A stretch of DNA of 64,000 nt. Origin: Streptomyces fulvorobeus. Lineage in GTDB: Bacteria > Actinomycetota > Actinomycetes > Streptomycetales > Streptomycetaceae. The stretch covers positions 620,001 through 684,000 of the forward strand of contig NZ_BLWC01000001.1 in assembly GCF_013167895.1 (NCBI RefSeq). Reading direction: 5' to 3'. Position numbers and translations under genes: made by a program. Of this stretch, positions 29,103 to 38,676 are shown piece after piece; the stretch's first letter is position 1, and the number at the start of each line of letters is the position of its first letter. Under the pieces are notes generated by a model, which saw only the letters and a list, made by a program, of their open reading frames with translations, searched no databases and was not told where the DNA came from.

Positions 29103-30680
29103 CTACGGCTTCGGGGTGGCGTGCGGGGCGCACGTCACGTCGGACCGGTCGGTCCTGCCGGTGAGCAGGTAGGTGTCCACCCGTTCGTTGACGCAAGGGT
29201 TGAGCAGGCCCGTGACGCCGTGCGAGCCGGCGTCCCTCTCGGTGATGAGACGCGAGCCCTTGAAGCGCTTGTGCAGCTCGACGGCGCCCGCGTACGGGGT
29301 GGCGGCGTCGCGCGCGGCCTGAACGATCAGCACGGCCGGCAGCCCCTTGCCCGTCCTGACCTCCAGCGGCGTCCGCTGCTCGGCCGACCAGGTCGAACAG
29401 GGCAGGTTCATCCAGGCGTTGGCCCACGTCATGAACGGGTAGTCCCTGTGCAGCCGGGTGTTGTCCCGGTCCCACCGCTGCCAGTTCGTGGGCCACTTGG
29501 CGTCCGCGCACTCGACTGCCGTGTACACGGCGTTGCCGTTCTCCGCGGAGGCGTTGCCCGCGAGGTCCGACATGTCAGGGCCCGCGGCGTCGACCAGTGC
29601 CTGGGTGTCACCGCTCCGGTAGGCGCTCCAGATCCGGGCGACGGGCGCCCAGCTGGAGTCGTAGTACGGGGCGCTCTGGAAGAAGCCGATGAGTTCGGCG
29701 GGGCCGACGACCCCGCCGATCGGGTTCCTCTTGGCGGTGGCGCGCAGGTCCAGCCACGCCTGCTCGACCTTCTCCGGCGTGTCACCGATGCGGAAGGCAG
29801 CGTCGTTCTCGGCGACCCACGCCTTCCAGTCGTTCCAGCGCGTCTGGAAGGCGATGTCCTGGTTGAGGTTGGCCTCGTACCAGATGCTGTCCTTCGACGG
29901 GTCGACCACGCTGTCGACGACCATGCGGCGCACATGGGAGGGGAAGAGCGTGCCGTAGACGGCGCCCAGGTAGGTGCCGTAGGAGACGCCCAGGAAGTTG
30001 AGCTGCCGCTCGCCGAGCGCGGCGCGGATGACGTCGAGGTCGCGTGCGGTGTCGGGCGTGGTCATGTGGGGCAGCATGTCGCCGCTGCGCTCGGCGCAGC
30101 CGTCCGCGTACTCGGCGGCGACCTTGCGCTGGGCGCGCTTGTCGGCCTCGCTGTCCGGGACCGGGTCGGCCTTGGGGGCCTTGACGAACTCCTGCGGGTC
30201 GACGCAGGAGATCGGCGCCGAGTGCCCGACTCCGCGCGGGTCGAATCCGACGAAGTCGTACGCCTTGGACGCGTTGACCCAGAGCGGGTTCTTGGTGACG
30301 ACCCGGTTCGGGAACCTGAGCCCCGAACCGCCGGGGCCGCCCGGGTTGTAGACGAGAGCGCCCTGGCGCTCCGCCGCGGTGCCGGTGCTGACGGCCCGGT
30401 CCACGGCCAGCTTGATCTTCTTTCCGTTCGGCTCGGCGTAGTCGAGCGGGACGGTCACCCAGCCGCACTGGATGGGCTTGGAGAGCGCCCAGTCCGCGGG
30501 GCAGTCCTGCCAGTCGATACCGGCCCGCGCCGCGCGGGCGGCGGCGATCTTGACTCCGTACGCCTCGGAGCCGCTGTGGTGGCGCCCGTCGGCGCTTGCC
30601 GCCGGTGCGGCTATCGCGCCCGCTATGAGCGTGCCCGCGATCAGAGTGCCGGCCGAACCGAGCACAGCTGTGCGTCTCAC
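29103..30680 (-). CDS. Secreted alpha/beta-hydrolase peptidase, Tap/SlpD family
   Basis: A 525-aa exported serine aminopeptidase of the streptomycete tripeptidyl-aminopeptidase type. A Sec signal (basic RRTAV, core with AGTLIAGAIAAP, ASA site) is followed by the alpha/beta fold with oxyanion segment NPGGPGGSG, nucleophile S233 in GVSYGTYLG, Asp in AARDAATPY and His in DAGSHGVT. Two pairs of late cysteines fit disulphides. GTG 30680 is chosen because GGGGGAGG stands 6 nt before it; the in-frame ATG at 30695 lies upstream of this site. It releases short peptides from protein N-termini outside the cell. Confidence 0.9.
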   Translation of the reverse strand: MRRTAVLGSAGTLIAGTLIAGAIAAPAASADGRHHSGSEAYGVKIAAARAARAGIDWQDCPADWALSKPIQCGWVTVPLDYAEPNGKKIKLAVDRAVSTGTAAERQGALVYNPGGPGGSGLRFPNRVVTKNPLWVNASKAYDFVGFDPRGVGHSAPISCVDPQEFVKAPKADPVPDSEADKRAQRKVAAEYADGCAERSGDMLPHMTTPDTARDLDVIRAALGERQLNFLGVSYGTYLGAVYGTLFPSHVRRMVVDSVVDPSKDSIWYEANLNQDIAFQTRWNDWKAWVAENDAAFRIGDTPEKVEQAWLDLRATAKRNPIGGVVGPAELIGFFQSAPYYDSSWAPVARIWSAYRSGDTQALVDAAGPDMSDLAGNASAENGNAVYTAVECADAKWPTNWQRWDRDNTRLHRDYPFMTWANAWMNLPCSTWSAEQRTPLEVRTGKGLPAVLIVQAARDAATPYAGAVELHKRFKGSRLITERDAGSHGVTGLLNPCVNERVDTYLLTGRTDRSDVTCAPHATPKP

Positions 30681-30826
30681 TGGAACCTCCCCCATATCCG
30701 ATGCGCCGCGAGGTGGCGGCGCTGTTCATCGGGACTTCCGGCGAATCCTTTCGCCTGGGGGGCTCCTGACAACAGGGCGTACACGTGTTTCTTTACCGAA
30801 CCAATAACCGGTGAGCGCGGTACCGC

Positions 30827-31604
30827 TCAGCGAACTCCCGCTTCTTCCGGCGCTTCCAGCTCTTCCAGGGCCTCGTCCAGCACCGCGCGCAGCAGCCGCG
30901 CGTCGGCGGCCACGGCGGTCACCAGCACGGCGGGCCCGGCGAGGCGGGTGAGTGCGGCGGTCGGCGACAGCATCCGGGACCGCGGGCACGTCTCCTCGAA
31001 GCCCGGATCCACGACGAGGAGCTGCCCGACCGCCCGGTGCCCGCCGAGCACGGCCGCGCCGTCCCAGCCGCCGGGTGCACCCGGCCCGTAGGTGAGCTGC
31101 TGGTCCAGCAGCGGGCGGCCTGCCCTGCGCACGGTGAGCCGGGTGGTGAGGGTGCCCGTCGTCTCGCCGTGCCTGCCGAGGATCTGCTCCTCACGCAGCA
31201 CCAGGCGGGCGGAGGGCGCGAGTTCGACCCGGGTGCTCATACGCAGCTCGCTGCCGTACGCGGAGACGAGCTGCTCCGGGAGCCAGCGGAGCTCCGCGCC
31301 CTCCCCCACGGTCAGCCGCACGTCGTAGGTCGCGGGCCCGGCGTGCGGCCCCGCTCCGGGGAGGGCGACGGTGGCGGCAGCCGAGTCGACGGTCAGCCGC
31401 GCGCCGTCCGCGATGTCCGCCTCGACGGCGAGCCGGTCGCCGCCGAGCGGCGCGGTCATCGCGCCGACGACGGTGACGCGGGCGTGTCCGGCGAGGATGG
31501 ACCGGGTGCGGCGCAGGGCGAGGGGCCCGCCGCTCTCCAGCACGGGCAGCGCGGTGGCGCCCCCTCGCCGGGGACCGCGCTGATACGGGCCGTGGCCTGG
31601 ACGC

Positions 31605-31608
<4 letters not shown>
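30827..31608 (-). CDS. ureD: Urease accessory protein UreD, one frameshift
   Basis: Scaffold protein that binds urease apoenzyme and, with UreF and UreG, mediates nickel insertion. The ATG at 31608 overlaps the ureG stop (ATGA) and reads [16 protein letters not shown], but the frame then fails. Restoring one G in the run at 31560-31564 continues [12 protein letters not shown] and gives a 260-aa protein typical for UreD. A GTG at 31543 would allow a shorter in-frame product of 238 aa starting at LESGG. Last gene of the operon; a small inverted repeat overlaps its stop. Confidence 0.83.
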
Positions 31609-32282
<674 letters not shown>

Positions 32283-32303
32283 GGGGCGGCTCCTGGTGGG
32301 TGG

Positions 32304-32965
32304 TTACGAGGCGAAGAGGCGGACCGGCCAGGCGGCGTGCGCTTCGGCGGAGATGTCGAGCAGCGGCGCCGAAGCTGCGGGCAGCGCGTCGAGGCCGAGG
32401 CGGGCGGCGGTGGTGGCCTGCTCGGCGACCCGGTCGAGCTCGGGGCGAGACGGGCGAGGACGGCGGTGGCCTCGAAGGGGTCGAGGGAGAGCAGCCGGAC
32501 GACCGCGGTGGCGGGTCCGCTGACCGTCTCGTAGACGACGCAGTGCGCCGCGTCCTCGGGCCCCAGCCCCGCGGACCGGGCGGTGAGGCCGAGGACGACG
32601 GGCTGGTGGGCGCCGCGCGGCCGGGCCGCGGCGAGCGCGGCCAGTTCCGCGCTGGGCCAGGTGGCGCGCGCGGCCCGCATCAGCTGGCGGCCGAGCTTGC
32701 GTGCGACGGCCCGCAGGGCGGGCGAGGGCGTGCGGGCGTCGGCGGCCTCGTCGAGCGCCAGCGGGTCGAGGCCGTGGGCCGCCGCCGCGGCGAGTGCGGC
32801 GGAGGTGAGCCCGGTGGTGTGGAGCCGGCCCCGGCAGAAGGCGGCGAGGTCGTCGGCGTTACGGATGCGTCCTGCCTTGACGGCCGGTTCGGCGCCACCG
32901 GAGTGGGCGTGGCCACCGGCGGGGAACCGGCCGTCGGTGAGGACGAGCAGCGCTGCGCGCGTCAT
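32304..32965 (-). CDS. ureF: Urease accessory protein UreF, one frameshift
   Basis: All-helical GTPase-regulating factor of the UreDFG complex. It starts MTRAALLVLTDGRFPAGGHAHSGG as in actinobacterial UreF. The frame fails at 32441-32445 (coding strand CGCCCCGAGCTC); restoring a second G (CCCCGGAG) continues ELDRVAEQ to the normal end WPVRLFAS at 32304, giving 220 aa. Without the base, translation runs past the end in a wrong frame. It lies 31 nt after ureC. Confidence 0.83.
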
Positions 32966-32996
32966 GGGTGACTTCCGATCAGGGCAGCCGTCGGCA

Positions 32997-34717
32997 TCAG
33001 AACAGGAAGTAGCGCTGTGCCATGGGCAGTTCGGCTGCCGGTGCGGGGACGACCAGCTCTCCGTCGATGGTGACGGCGAAGCTGTCGGGGTCGACCTGGA
33101 CCCGGGGCAGCGCGTCGTTCTCCCGCATGTCCGCCTTGGTGAGGTGCCGGGTGCTGGTGATCGGCACGAACCGTTTGCCGAGGCCGAGACGTTCCGGAAG
33201 CCCGTCCTGGATGGCGGTGTCCGTGACGAAGTTGAACGAGTTGGCGGCGGGCGCCCGGCCGTGGGCACCGAACATCGGCCGCGGCATGACCGGTTGCGGA
33301 GTGGGAATGGAGGCGTTGGCGTCGCCCATCTGCGCGTAGGCGATCTGGCCTCCCTTGATGACCGTCTGCGGCTTGACCCCGAAGAACGCCGGGTCCCACA
33401 GGACGAGGTCGGCGAGTTTGCCGGTCTCCACGGAACCGATCTCCCGGTCCAGGCCCTGGGCCACCGCGGGGTTGATGGTGTATTTGGCGACATAGCGACG
33501 GATGCGGCGGTTGTCGGCCCGCCCGTCACCCGGCAGGGCACCTCGCCGCCTCTTCATCACGTGGGCGGTCTGCCACGTACGCATGGTCACCTCACCGACG
33601 CGGCCCATCGCCTGAGCGTCGGAGGAGATGATCGAGATCGCGCCGAGGTCGTGGAGGATGTCCTCGGCGGCGATGGTCGAGGGCCTGATCCGCGACTCGG
33701 CGAAGGCCAGGTCCTCCGGCACGGCCGGGTTGAGGTGGTGGCAGACCATCAGCATGTCGAGGTGTTCCTCGATGGTGTTGACGGTGTGCGGCCGGGTCGG
33801 GTTGGTGGAACTCGGCAGGACGTACGGTTCCGATACCACCGTGATGATGTCGGGAGCGTGCCCTCCGCCTGCGCCTTCGGTGTGGTACGCGTGGATCGTG
33901 CGGCCGGCGATGGCGGCGAGGGTGTCGCCGACGAAGCCGGCCTCGTTGAGGGTGTCCGTGTGGATGGCGAGCTGGGCGCCGCTCTCCTCGCACACCTTCA
34001 GACAGGCGTCGATGACCGCGGGTGTGGCACCCCAGTCCTCGTGGATCTTGAATCCGAGTGCCCCGCCGCGGAGTTGGGCCCACATCGCATCGCCGGACAT
34101 CGTGTTGCCCTTGCCGAGCAGCCCGATGTTGACCGGGTGGCCCTCCAGCGCCTCGAACATCCGGGCGAGGTGCCAGGAGCCGGGGGTGACCGTGGTCGCC
34201 TTGGTGCCCTCGGCCGGGCCGGTGCCGCCGCCCACGAGGGTGGTGACACCGGTGGCGAGCGCCTGGTCGACGATGGTCGGCGAGATGAAGTGGACGTGCG
34301 CGTCGACGGCTCCGGCGGTGAGCATCTTGCCGTTGCCCGCGATGATCTCGGTTTCGGGGCCGATGACCAGGTCGGGGTGTACGCCGTCCATCGTGTCGGG
34401 GTTGCCGGCCTTGCCGATCCCGGTGATCCGGCCGTCCCTGATACCGATGTCCGCCTTGACGATGCCCCAGTGGTCGATGACCACTGCGCCGGTGATCACG
34501 GTGTCGGGGCTCCCTCGGCGCGGGTGGTGCGCGCCTGCCCCATCGACTCGCGGATGACCTTGCCGCCGCCGAAGACCGCTTCGTCACCGGCGAGTCCGGG
34601 GCCGCCCGAGCGGTCCTCCTCGATCTCGGCGAACAGATCGGTGTCGGCGAGCCGGATGCGGTCGCCCGTGGTGGGGCCGAACAGGTCGGCGTAGACCGCG
34701 CGGTCGAGCTCAGGCAT
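32997..34717 (-). CDS. ureC: Urease alpha subunit, one frameshift
   Basis: Catalytic subunit hydrolysing urea to ammonia and carbamate at a dinickel site. The ATG at 34717 overlaps the end of ureB by 8 nt and reads [19 protein letters not shown]. The frame fails near 34505-34510 (coding strand GCCCCGACACC); restoring one G (CCCCGGACACC) joins it to the remaining ~500 codons, total 573 aa as usual. Active-site features are intact: HVHF, the carbamylated Lys in GFKIHEDWG, the [12 protein letters not shown] loop, and the flap cysteine/histidine MVCHHLNP. Confidence 0.88.
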
Positions 34718-35021
34718 CGAGGGCACCTCCGGTTTCGCCGCGCAGGCCGGGGACGACGCGCAGACCTGCGAGCGGGACGAGTTCGACGTCGACGGGAATG
34801 CCGGGCTCGAAGCGGACGGCGGTTCCGGCGGCGATGTGGAGCCGCCGGCCGCGCGCGGCGGCGCGGTCGAAGGCCAGGCCGGGGTTGGCCTCGGCGAAGT
34901 GGTAGTGCGAACCGACCTGGACGGGCCGGTCGGCGGCGTTGAGGACGGTGAGGCGGGTGACGGCACGGCCCTCGTTGAGCGGCACGGGCTCGTCCGCGTA
35001 CAGGATCTCTCCGGGAATCAT
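34710..35021 (-). CDS. ureB: Urease beta subunit
   Basis: A 103-aa structural subunit beginning [19 protein letters not shown] with the conserved [17 protein letters not shown] segment. It assembles with UreA and UreC into the trimeric enzyme. Intact; 15 nt after ureA and overlapping ureC by 8 nt. Confidence 0.96.
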   Translation of the reverse strand: MIPGEILYADEPVPLNEGRAVTRLTVLNAADRPVQVGSHYHFAEANPGLAFDRAAARGRRLHIAAGTAVRFEPGIPVDVELVPLAGLRVVPGLRGETGGALDA

Positions 35022-35036
35022 CGCTGGGCTCCCCCG

Positions 35037-35339
35037 TCAGACGATCGGGTCGTGGACGGTGACGAGCTTGGTGCCGTCGGGGAAGGTGGCCTCCACCTGG
35101 ACGTCGTGGATCATCTCGGGGATGCCCTCCATGACGTCGTCGCGGGTGAGCAGCCTCCTTCCGGACGCCATCAGTTCGGAGACCGTACGGCCGTCGCGCG
35201 CGCCCTCCAGCAGATGGGCGGTGATCAGGGCGACGGCCTCCGGGTGATTGAGCCGCAGCCCGCGCGCCCGCCGCTTCTCCGCCACATCGGCCGCCACATG
35301 GATGAGCAGGCGCTCCTGCTCGTGCGGGGTGAGTTGCAC
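35037..35339 (-). CDS. ureA: Urease gamma subunit
   Basis: A 100-aa subunit with GTG start reading [14 protein letters not shown] and ending [15 protein letters not shown], the normal length for UreA. AGAGGTGG precedes the start. First gene of ureABCFGD. No convincing promoter is seen in the ~290 bp upstream, although TAGGGT near 35393 (minus strand) could be a -10. Confidence 0.96.
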   Translation of the reverse strand: MQLTPHEQERLLIHVAADVAEKRRARGLRLNHPEAVALITAHLLEGARDGRTVSELMASGRRLLTRDDVMEGIPEMIHDVQVEATFPDGTKLVTVHDPIV

Positions 35340-35625
35340 GCTTCCACCTCTTCGTCTTCCGCCCAGTACCTGCCCTGGACGCAGCGGGACCCTATCCGCC
35401 TCCAACGATCCGTTGATCTTGAACCGGGGTCCTGCGGCGAGGTATTGCACGTTAGGGCGGAAGTTTTTCCGGCGCGTTAACTGGCCCTTTGCATTTCCAT
35501 GGACACCAGGCCCCGCAGACCGTCCTCCCAAGCCTCTGGCCGTCCAGGTGCCTTGGGGATACACGGGCCATGGCCCGACGTAGAACGAACGATCCTTCTC
35601 TTCGAACTCCGAGCGGAGGTTCCTC

Positions 35626-35793
35626 ATGCCCCCGCACGCACCCTCGGCCCCACCGCCGCGGCGTGCCGGTGCGCCCGCTCGTCCCCAGGGTGGTGTGTGG
35701 GCCTTCGCCTGGCCTGCCGCCCGGACCGCCTCGCGCGACCTTCCCTTCGGCGTGGCCAAAACCGCCCCGGCCGCAGTACCCGCGCGCGGCTAG
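35626..35793 (+). CDS. Possible small ORF, 55 aa
   Basis: An open frame [13 protein letters not shown]... ending AVPARG, with GCGGAGG six nt before its ATG. It is Pro/Ala/Arg-rich with one short hydrophobic patch, which can also arise by chance in such GC-rich DNA. It is the only gene-like object in 35340-35813; otherwise that stretch looks non-coding. Confidence 0.25.
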   Translation: MPPHAPSAPPPRRAGAPARPQGGVWAFAWPAARTASRDLPFGVAKTAPAAVPARG

Positions 35794-35813
35794 TCGGTTC
35801 CTCGCGAAGGGGT

Positions 35814-36101
35814 TCAGTCACCCGGACCGTCGTGACGGCGGTGCTCGGCGGCGATGCCGAAGCTGCGGCGTTCGCCCGGAGCGGACGGTGCCGAGTGGAT
35901 CGATGACACCGAGCGGATCACCTGCTCCTCCGCGTCGGCCGCCTCACCCTCCTCAAGCCTCCGCAGGTCAGCGGCGGACACCAGGGCGATGAGGGGCTTT
36001 CCGTGCCGTGTCACGACCACGCGTTCGCCGCCGTATACGACGCGGTTGATCAGTTCGGCGAGCTCCGCCCGGGCTTGCGTCACCGGAATCTCGTAGGCCA
36101 T
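35814..36101 (-). CDS. Phd/YefM-family antitoxin-like DNA-binding protein (orphan)
   Basis: A 95-aa protein starting MAYEIPVTQARAELAELINRV with the classical Phd segment ERVVVTRHGKPLIALVSAADLRRLEE. In this family the N-terminal half dimerises and binds its own promoter, and the flexible C-terminus neutralises a toxin. No Doc/YoeB-type toxin gene follows; the next gene downstream is ureA. ATG 36101 is preferred by family N-termini (36113 is an alternative). It is divergent from clpP with 56 bp between starts. Confidence 0.85.
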   Translation of the reverse strand: MAYEIPVTQARAELAELINRVVYGGERVVVTRHGKPLIALVSAADLRRLEEGEAADAEEQVIRSVSSIHSAPSAPGERRSFGIAAEHRRHDGPGD

Positions 36102-36120
36102 AGTCCCCATCATAACCTTG

Positions 36121-36135
36121 TGTACATCCTGTACA
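36121..36135. promoter_or_regulatory. Phd-type operator between antitoxin and clpP
   Basis: TGTACA-TCC-TGTACA, two copies of a self-complementary hexamer, hence both direct and inverted repeat. Phd-family operators are built on GTACA half-sites. It lies in the divergent spacer, 23 nt before the clpP start, flanked by CTTGT (36117-36121) and ACAAG (36143-36147). An AT-rich run TTTTTTA follows. Joint control of both genes is inferred. Confidence 0.6.
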
Positions 36136-36157
36136 TTTTTTACAAGGAGGACGTGCC

Positions 36158-36793
36158 ATGCTCCGCCCCGCCGCCCGTTATGTACTGCCGGAGTTCACCG
36201 AGCGCACCGCAACCGGAAGCCGGACCCTCGACCCGTACTCGAAGCTGCTGTCCGAGCGGATCGTCTTCCTGGGCACCCCCGTGGACGACGTCGCGACGAC
36301 TGACCTCATCGCCCAGTTCATGTACCTCGAGCACGCCGATCCCGACCGGCCGATCTCGCTGTACATCAACTCCCCCGGCGGCTCGTTCACCGCCATGGCC
36401 GCGATCTACGACACCATGCAGTTCCTCACCTGCGAGGTGGAGACCTTCTGCCTCGGCCAGGCCGGCTCCTCCGCCGCCGTACTGCTCGCCGCAGGCGCGC
36501 CGGGCCGGCGACATGCCCTGCCCGGCGCACGGGTAGTCATCCAGCAGCCCTCCCTGCCCGAGGCCGTGCGGGGCCAGCCCTCCGATCTGGAGATCGAGGC
36601 CCAGGAGTTGACGCGGGTGCACGAGATGCTCACGGGAATGCTGGTGCGGCACACCGGCCGGACCACGGAGCAGGTCGCCGCCGACCTCGACCGGGACACC
36701 ATCCTGGACGCCGCGGCCGCGAAGGCGTACGGGGTGGTGGACCACGTCGTGGAGAGCCGCGCCCCGTCCCAGCCGCCGCACACCGCGAGGTGA
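36158..36793 (+). CDS. ClpP-family protein with catalytic His replaced by Gln
   Basis: A 211-aa ClpP-fold subunit with the normal handle and the loop [19 protein letters not shown]. The nucleophile is S104 in [11 protein letters not shown]. The segment that reads IHQP in active ClpP is IQQP here, so position 129, which matches the catalytic His by spacing of 25 residues, is Gln (codon CAG at 36542). The Asp is kept (D180, DRDTIL). Such a triad should be inactive or very weak; ClpR-like subunits in cyanobacteria are a precedent for inactive subunits in mixed rings. AAGGAGG (36144-36150) precedes ATG. Next gene is 7 nt away. Confidence 0.88.
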   Translation: MLRPAARYVLPEFTERTATGSRTLDPYSKLLSERIVFLGTPVDDVATTDLIAQFMYLEHADPDRPISLYINSPGGSFTAMAAIYDTMQFLTCEVETFCLGQAGSSAAVLLAAGAPGRRHALPGARVVIQQPSLPEAVRGQPSDLEIEAQELTRVHEMLTGMLVRHTGRTTEQVAADLDRDTILDAAAAKAYGVVDHVVESRAPSQPPHTAR

Positions 36794-36800
36794 TCCGCCG

Positions 36801-37121
36801 ATGCCGCCACCGGAGTTCCCGCCGCTCCCCGCACTGACCCGTGCCGAGGCGGAGTTCATCGACCGCTATCTGGAAGTGCTCGACCAACTGGGCCGGATCA
36901 ACCCGGCCCGTGGCAGCGACACCTACAGTGCGCTCCGGGCGGCGCAGGCTCTCGCCTCCCGGGCGGGAGCGCTCCGGGACGCCCTCGCCTCCATGCACGA
37001 GCGGGGGGAGGCGCACATCCATGCGCACATCCATGCGCGCACCCTGGCGCGGGCTCTCCGGGTGCTCGACGGGGAGCGGCGGGCGGGGCGGCTCGCCGTA
37101 CCTCCCGCCGACACGGACTGA
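36801..37121 (+). CDS. Small helical protein co-transcribed with clpP-like gene
   Basis: A 106-aa protein of unknown function, starting MPPPEFPPLPALTRAEAEF 7 nt after the clpP-like stop. After a proline-rich N-terminus it is predicted largely helical (LTRAEAEFIDRYLEVLDQ, then two Ala/Arg-rich helices). A His-rich segment AHIHAHIHARTL at ~71-82 is encoded by a 12-bp tandem duplication. The tight spacing suggests a functional partner of the ClpP-like protein, for example an adaptor, but no homology shows it. Confidence 0.7.
   Translation: MPPPEFPPLPALTRAEAEFIDRYLEVLDQLGRINPARGSDTYSALRAAQALASRAGALRDALASMHERGEAHIHAHIHARTLARALRVLDGERRAGRLAVPPADTD
37011..37034 (+). repeat. 12-bp tandem duplication in the small helical gene
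   Basis: GCGCACATCCAT occurs twice in a row (37011-37022 and 37023-37034), inserting four codons in frame and doubling an Ala-His-Ile-His unit. Confidence 0.9.
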
Positions 37122-37480
37122 CCGGCCGCTCCGTCGACTCCGCCCCGGATGCCCTTACCGGCCCGCGCCTCGGCCGGTTCACCCGACACGCCCGGAGCCG
37201 AACCGAATTTCCTCGCTCGTTCGGCGCAACCCGTCCCCCTCACGAGGGACAGCTCGACTTGCGCAAAGCGAGGGGACTGTGAGCGGAAACCGGCGCTCCG
37301 CCGCTGGTACGGGGCGGGGTGGGAAGGACGGCTCCGTGCCCAAATCCCGCCTGTCCACCCGAATGGATCAGTCGTGATGAGCCTCACATAACACCGTTTC
37401 AGCTCGGAAAACAGGCACCGAGTGAGTCAAGATCCCTGGGACGACAAGCCCCCGCCACCGCGGCGGGGCGGTCCGGGCGG

Positions 37481-37655
37481 ACGCCGAATCCTGCCGCTGT
37501 CCGGATGACTGGTCGACAGAGTGGATCGGCAGGAGTGGAGGACCCGAGCACAACGGGCCGACCGGGAGACCGGCCGACCCTCGGGGTGAAGCCGCCGTAG
37601 GCGGCCGGGCAACTTCGCCAGCCCGAACCCGACAGGTCATCCTTCACAGGCGGCT
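37481..37655 (+). ncRNA. c-di-AMP riboswitch (ydaO/yuaA type)
   Basis: The 549-bp gap 37122-37670 contains a leader with features of the actinobacterial ydaO class: GCCGAATCCTGCC at the 5' side, GGGGTGAAGCCGCC with a small GCC hairpin, then CGGCCGGGCAACTTC, GCCCGAACCCGACAGGTCATCC and a closing CAGGCGG. It ends 16-20 nt before a secreted NlpC/P60 hydrolase, the usual target of this class in Streptomyces, where c-di-AMP turns expression off. Boundaries are approximate. The first half of the gap (37122-37470) shows no gene. Confidence 0.75.
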
Positions 37656-37670
37656 GACGAAGGGTTGCGC

Positions 37671-38141
37671 ATGTCTGCGCAGGTTCATGTCCCGTCACTC
37701 CTCGCCCGGGCCGGTACGGCCTCGGTGCTCACTCTCGCTATCGGCACCACCATGCTGGCCCCGGGTGTCGTGAACGACGCCGAGGCCGCCACCCATTCGA
37801 CGAAGGCGCTCAGTATCGCCGCCTCGAAGAAGGGTTCCCCCTACAAGTACGGCGCCGCGGGCCCCCGCCGGTTCGACTGCTCGGGGCTGACGCTCTACGC
37901 GTTCAAGAGAGTGGGCAAGAAGCTCCCTCGCACGGCCCAGCAGCAGTACAACAGGACACGCCACATCTCCTCGTCGCAGCGCCGGCGCGGTGATCTGGTC
38001 TTCTTCCACTCCGGCCGCAGCGTCTACCACGTGGGCATCTACGCGGGCCGCGGCCGGATGTGGCACTCCCCGAAGTCCGGGTCCGTCGTGCGTCTGGAGC
38101 GCATCTGGTCCAGGAGCGTCTGGTACGGGCGGGTGCGCTGA
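37671..38141 (+). CDS. Secreted NlpC/P60 cell-wall hydrolase
   Basis: A 156-aa exported peptidoglycan endopeptidase. A signal peptide (~1-42, core SVLTLAIGTTMLAPG, cleavage after AEA) precedes a single NlpC/P60 domain. The catalytic Cys is C70 in FDCSGLTLYAF, His H120 in VYHVGIYAG, and the third polar residue H132 in MWHSP. No extra wall-binding domain is present. ATG 37671 follows GAAGGG. It is presumably controlled by the c-di-AMP leader upstream. Confidence 0.92.
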   Translation: MSAQVHVPSLLARAGTASVLTLAIGTTMLAPGVVNDAEAATHSTKALSIAASKKGSPYKYGAAGPRRFDCSGLTLYAFKRVGKKLPRTAQQQYNRTRHISSSQRRRGDLVFFHSGRSVYHVGIYAGRGRMWHSPKSGSVVRLERIWSRSVWYGRVR

Positions 38142-38166
38142 TCCGCGCCCCCGCCGGCTCGGTGCG

Positions 38167-38600
38167 GGAGGGTACGCCCGCCGGCACCCGGCCGAGCGCC
38201 GTGAGCACCGCGCCGCCGCCCCCCTCGATCACCCGGGCGGTAGGCGGCCGGCACAGGCGCAGCCACCGGCCGAGCCGGTCCACCAGCGGGGCCGCGGCCG
38301 GAAGCGAGATGAGTGCCAGCAGGCTGGCGACGGCAGCCTGCCGAGGGAGAGGGCGGGTGCCTTCGCGGTGAGGGCGTCGGTCAGGAATCCCTGGCGCAGC
38401 GACCGCCCGAGCACTTCGGGCGGTCGCCCCTGCGCCGCGTCCCGGTCCGTCGCGGCCGTGGCCGGGCGCCGCCGTATCGCGCGCGGCGCGCTCGGACCGG
38501 GGTAGAGCACGTACGCGCCGCCGAGCAGCTGGACGGTGCGTGCCCGGGAATCGCCGCCGCCATGTCGTCGGCAGCGCGCGGTGACCGGGTGGCCCCGGTG
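38167..38600 (-). pseudogene. Decayed LysE/RhtB-type amino-acid exporter
   Basis: Three blocks in different frames on the minus strand match the order of a LysE-family transporter. VQLLGGAYVLY (~38534-38502) resembles the LKLLGAAYLLYLG segment. GRSLRQGFLTDALTAKAPAL (~38423-38360) resembles GRSFRQGLLTNLLNPKAALF. SLLALISLPAAAPLVDRLGRW plus ARVIEGGGGAVLTALG (~38335-38180) resembles the last helix pair. The conserved N-P of the second block is lost, about 60 residues between blocks 2 and 3 are missing, and a frame change lies near 38340. No start is found. The 535-bp gap 38142-38676 holds only this remnant. Confidence 0.6.
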
Positions 38601-38676
38601 GCCGCGAGCCTGACGGCCCTGCCGCGCGGTGAGTTCGGCCCGGCCGCCTCGCAGTGACGGACCGTTTCCTCCGAGG

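Noticed and set aside
29070..31091. Long plus-strand open frame opposite the peptidase and ureD
   Set aside because: It is antisense to genes with clear catalytic motifs and has no recognisable domain.
36801..37121. GGGAGCGCTCC within the small helical gene as a CebR box
   Set aside because: Only the central ten bases resemble the palindrome, and it lies inside coding sequence.
37149..37391. Small open frames in the gap before the c-di-AMP leader
   Set aside because: No ribosome-binding sites and shuffled-looking compositions; treated as non-coding leader/promoter DNA.
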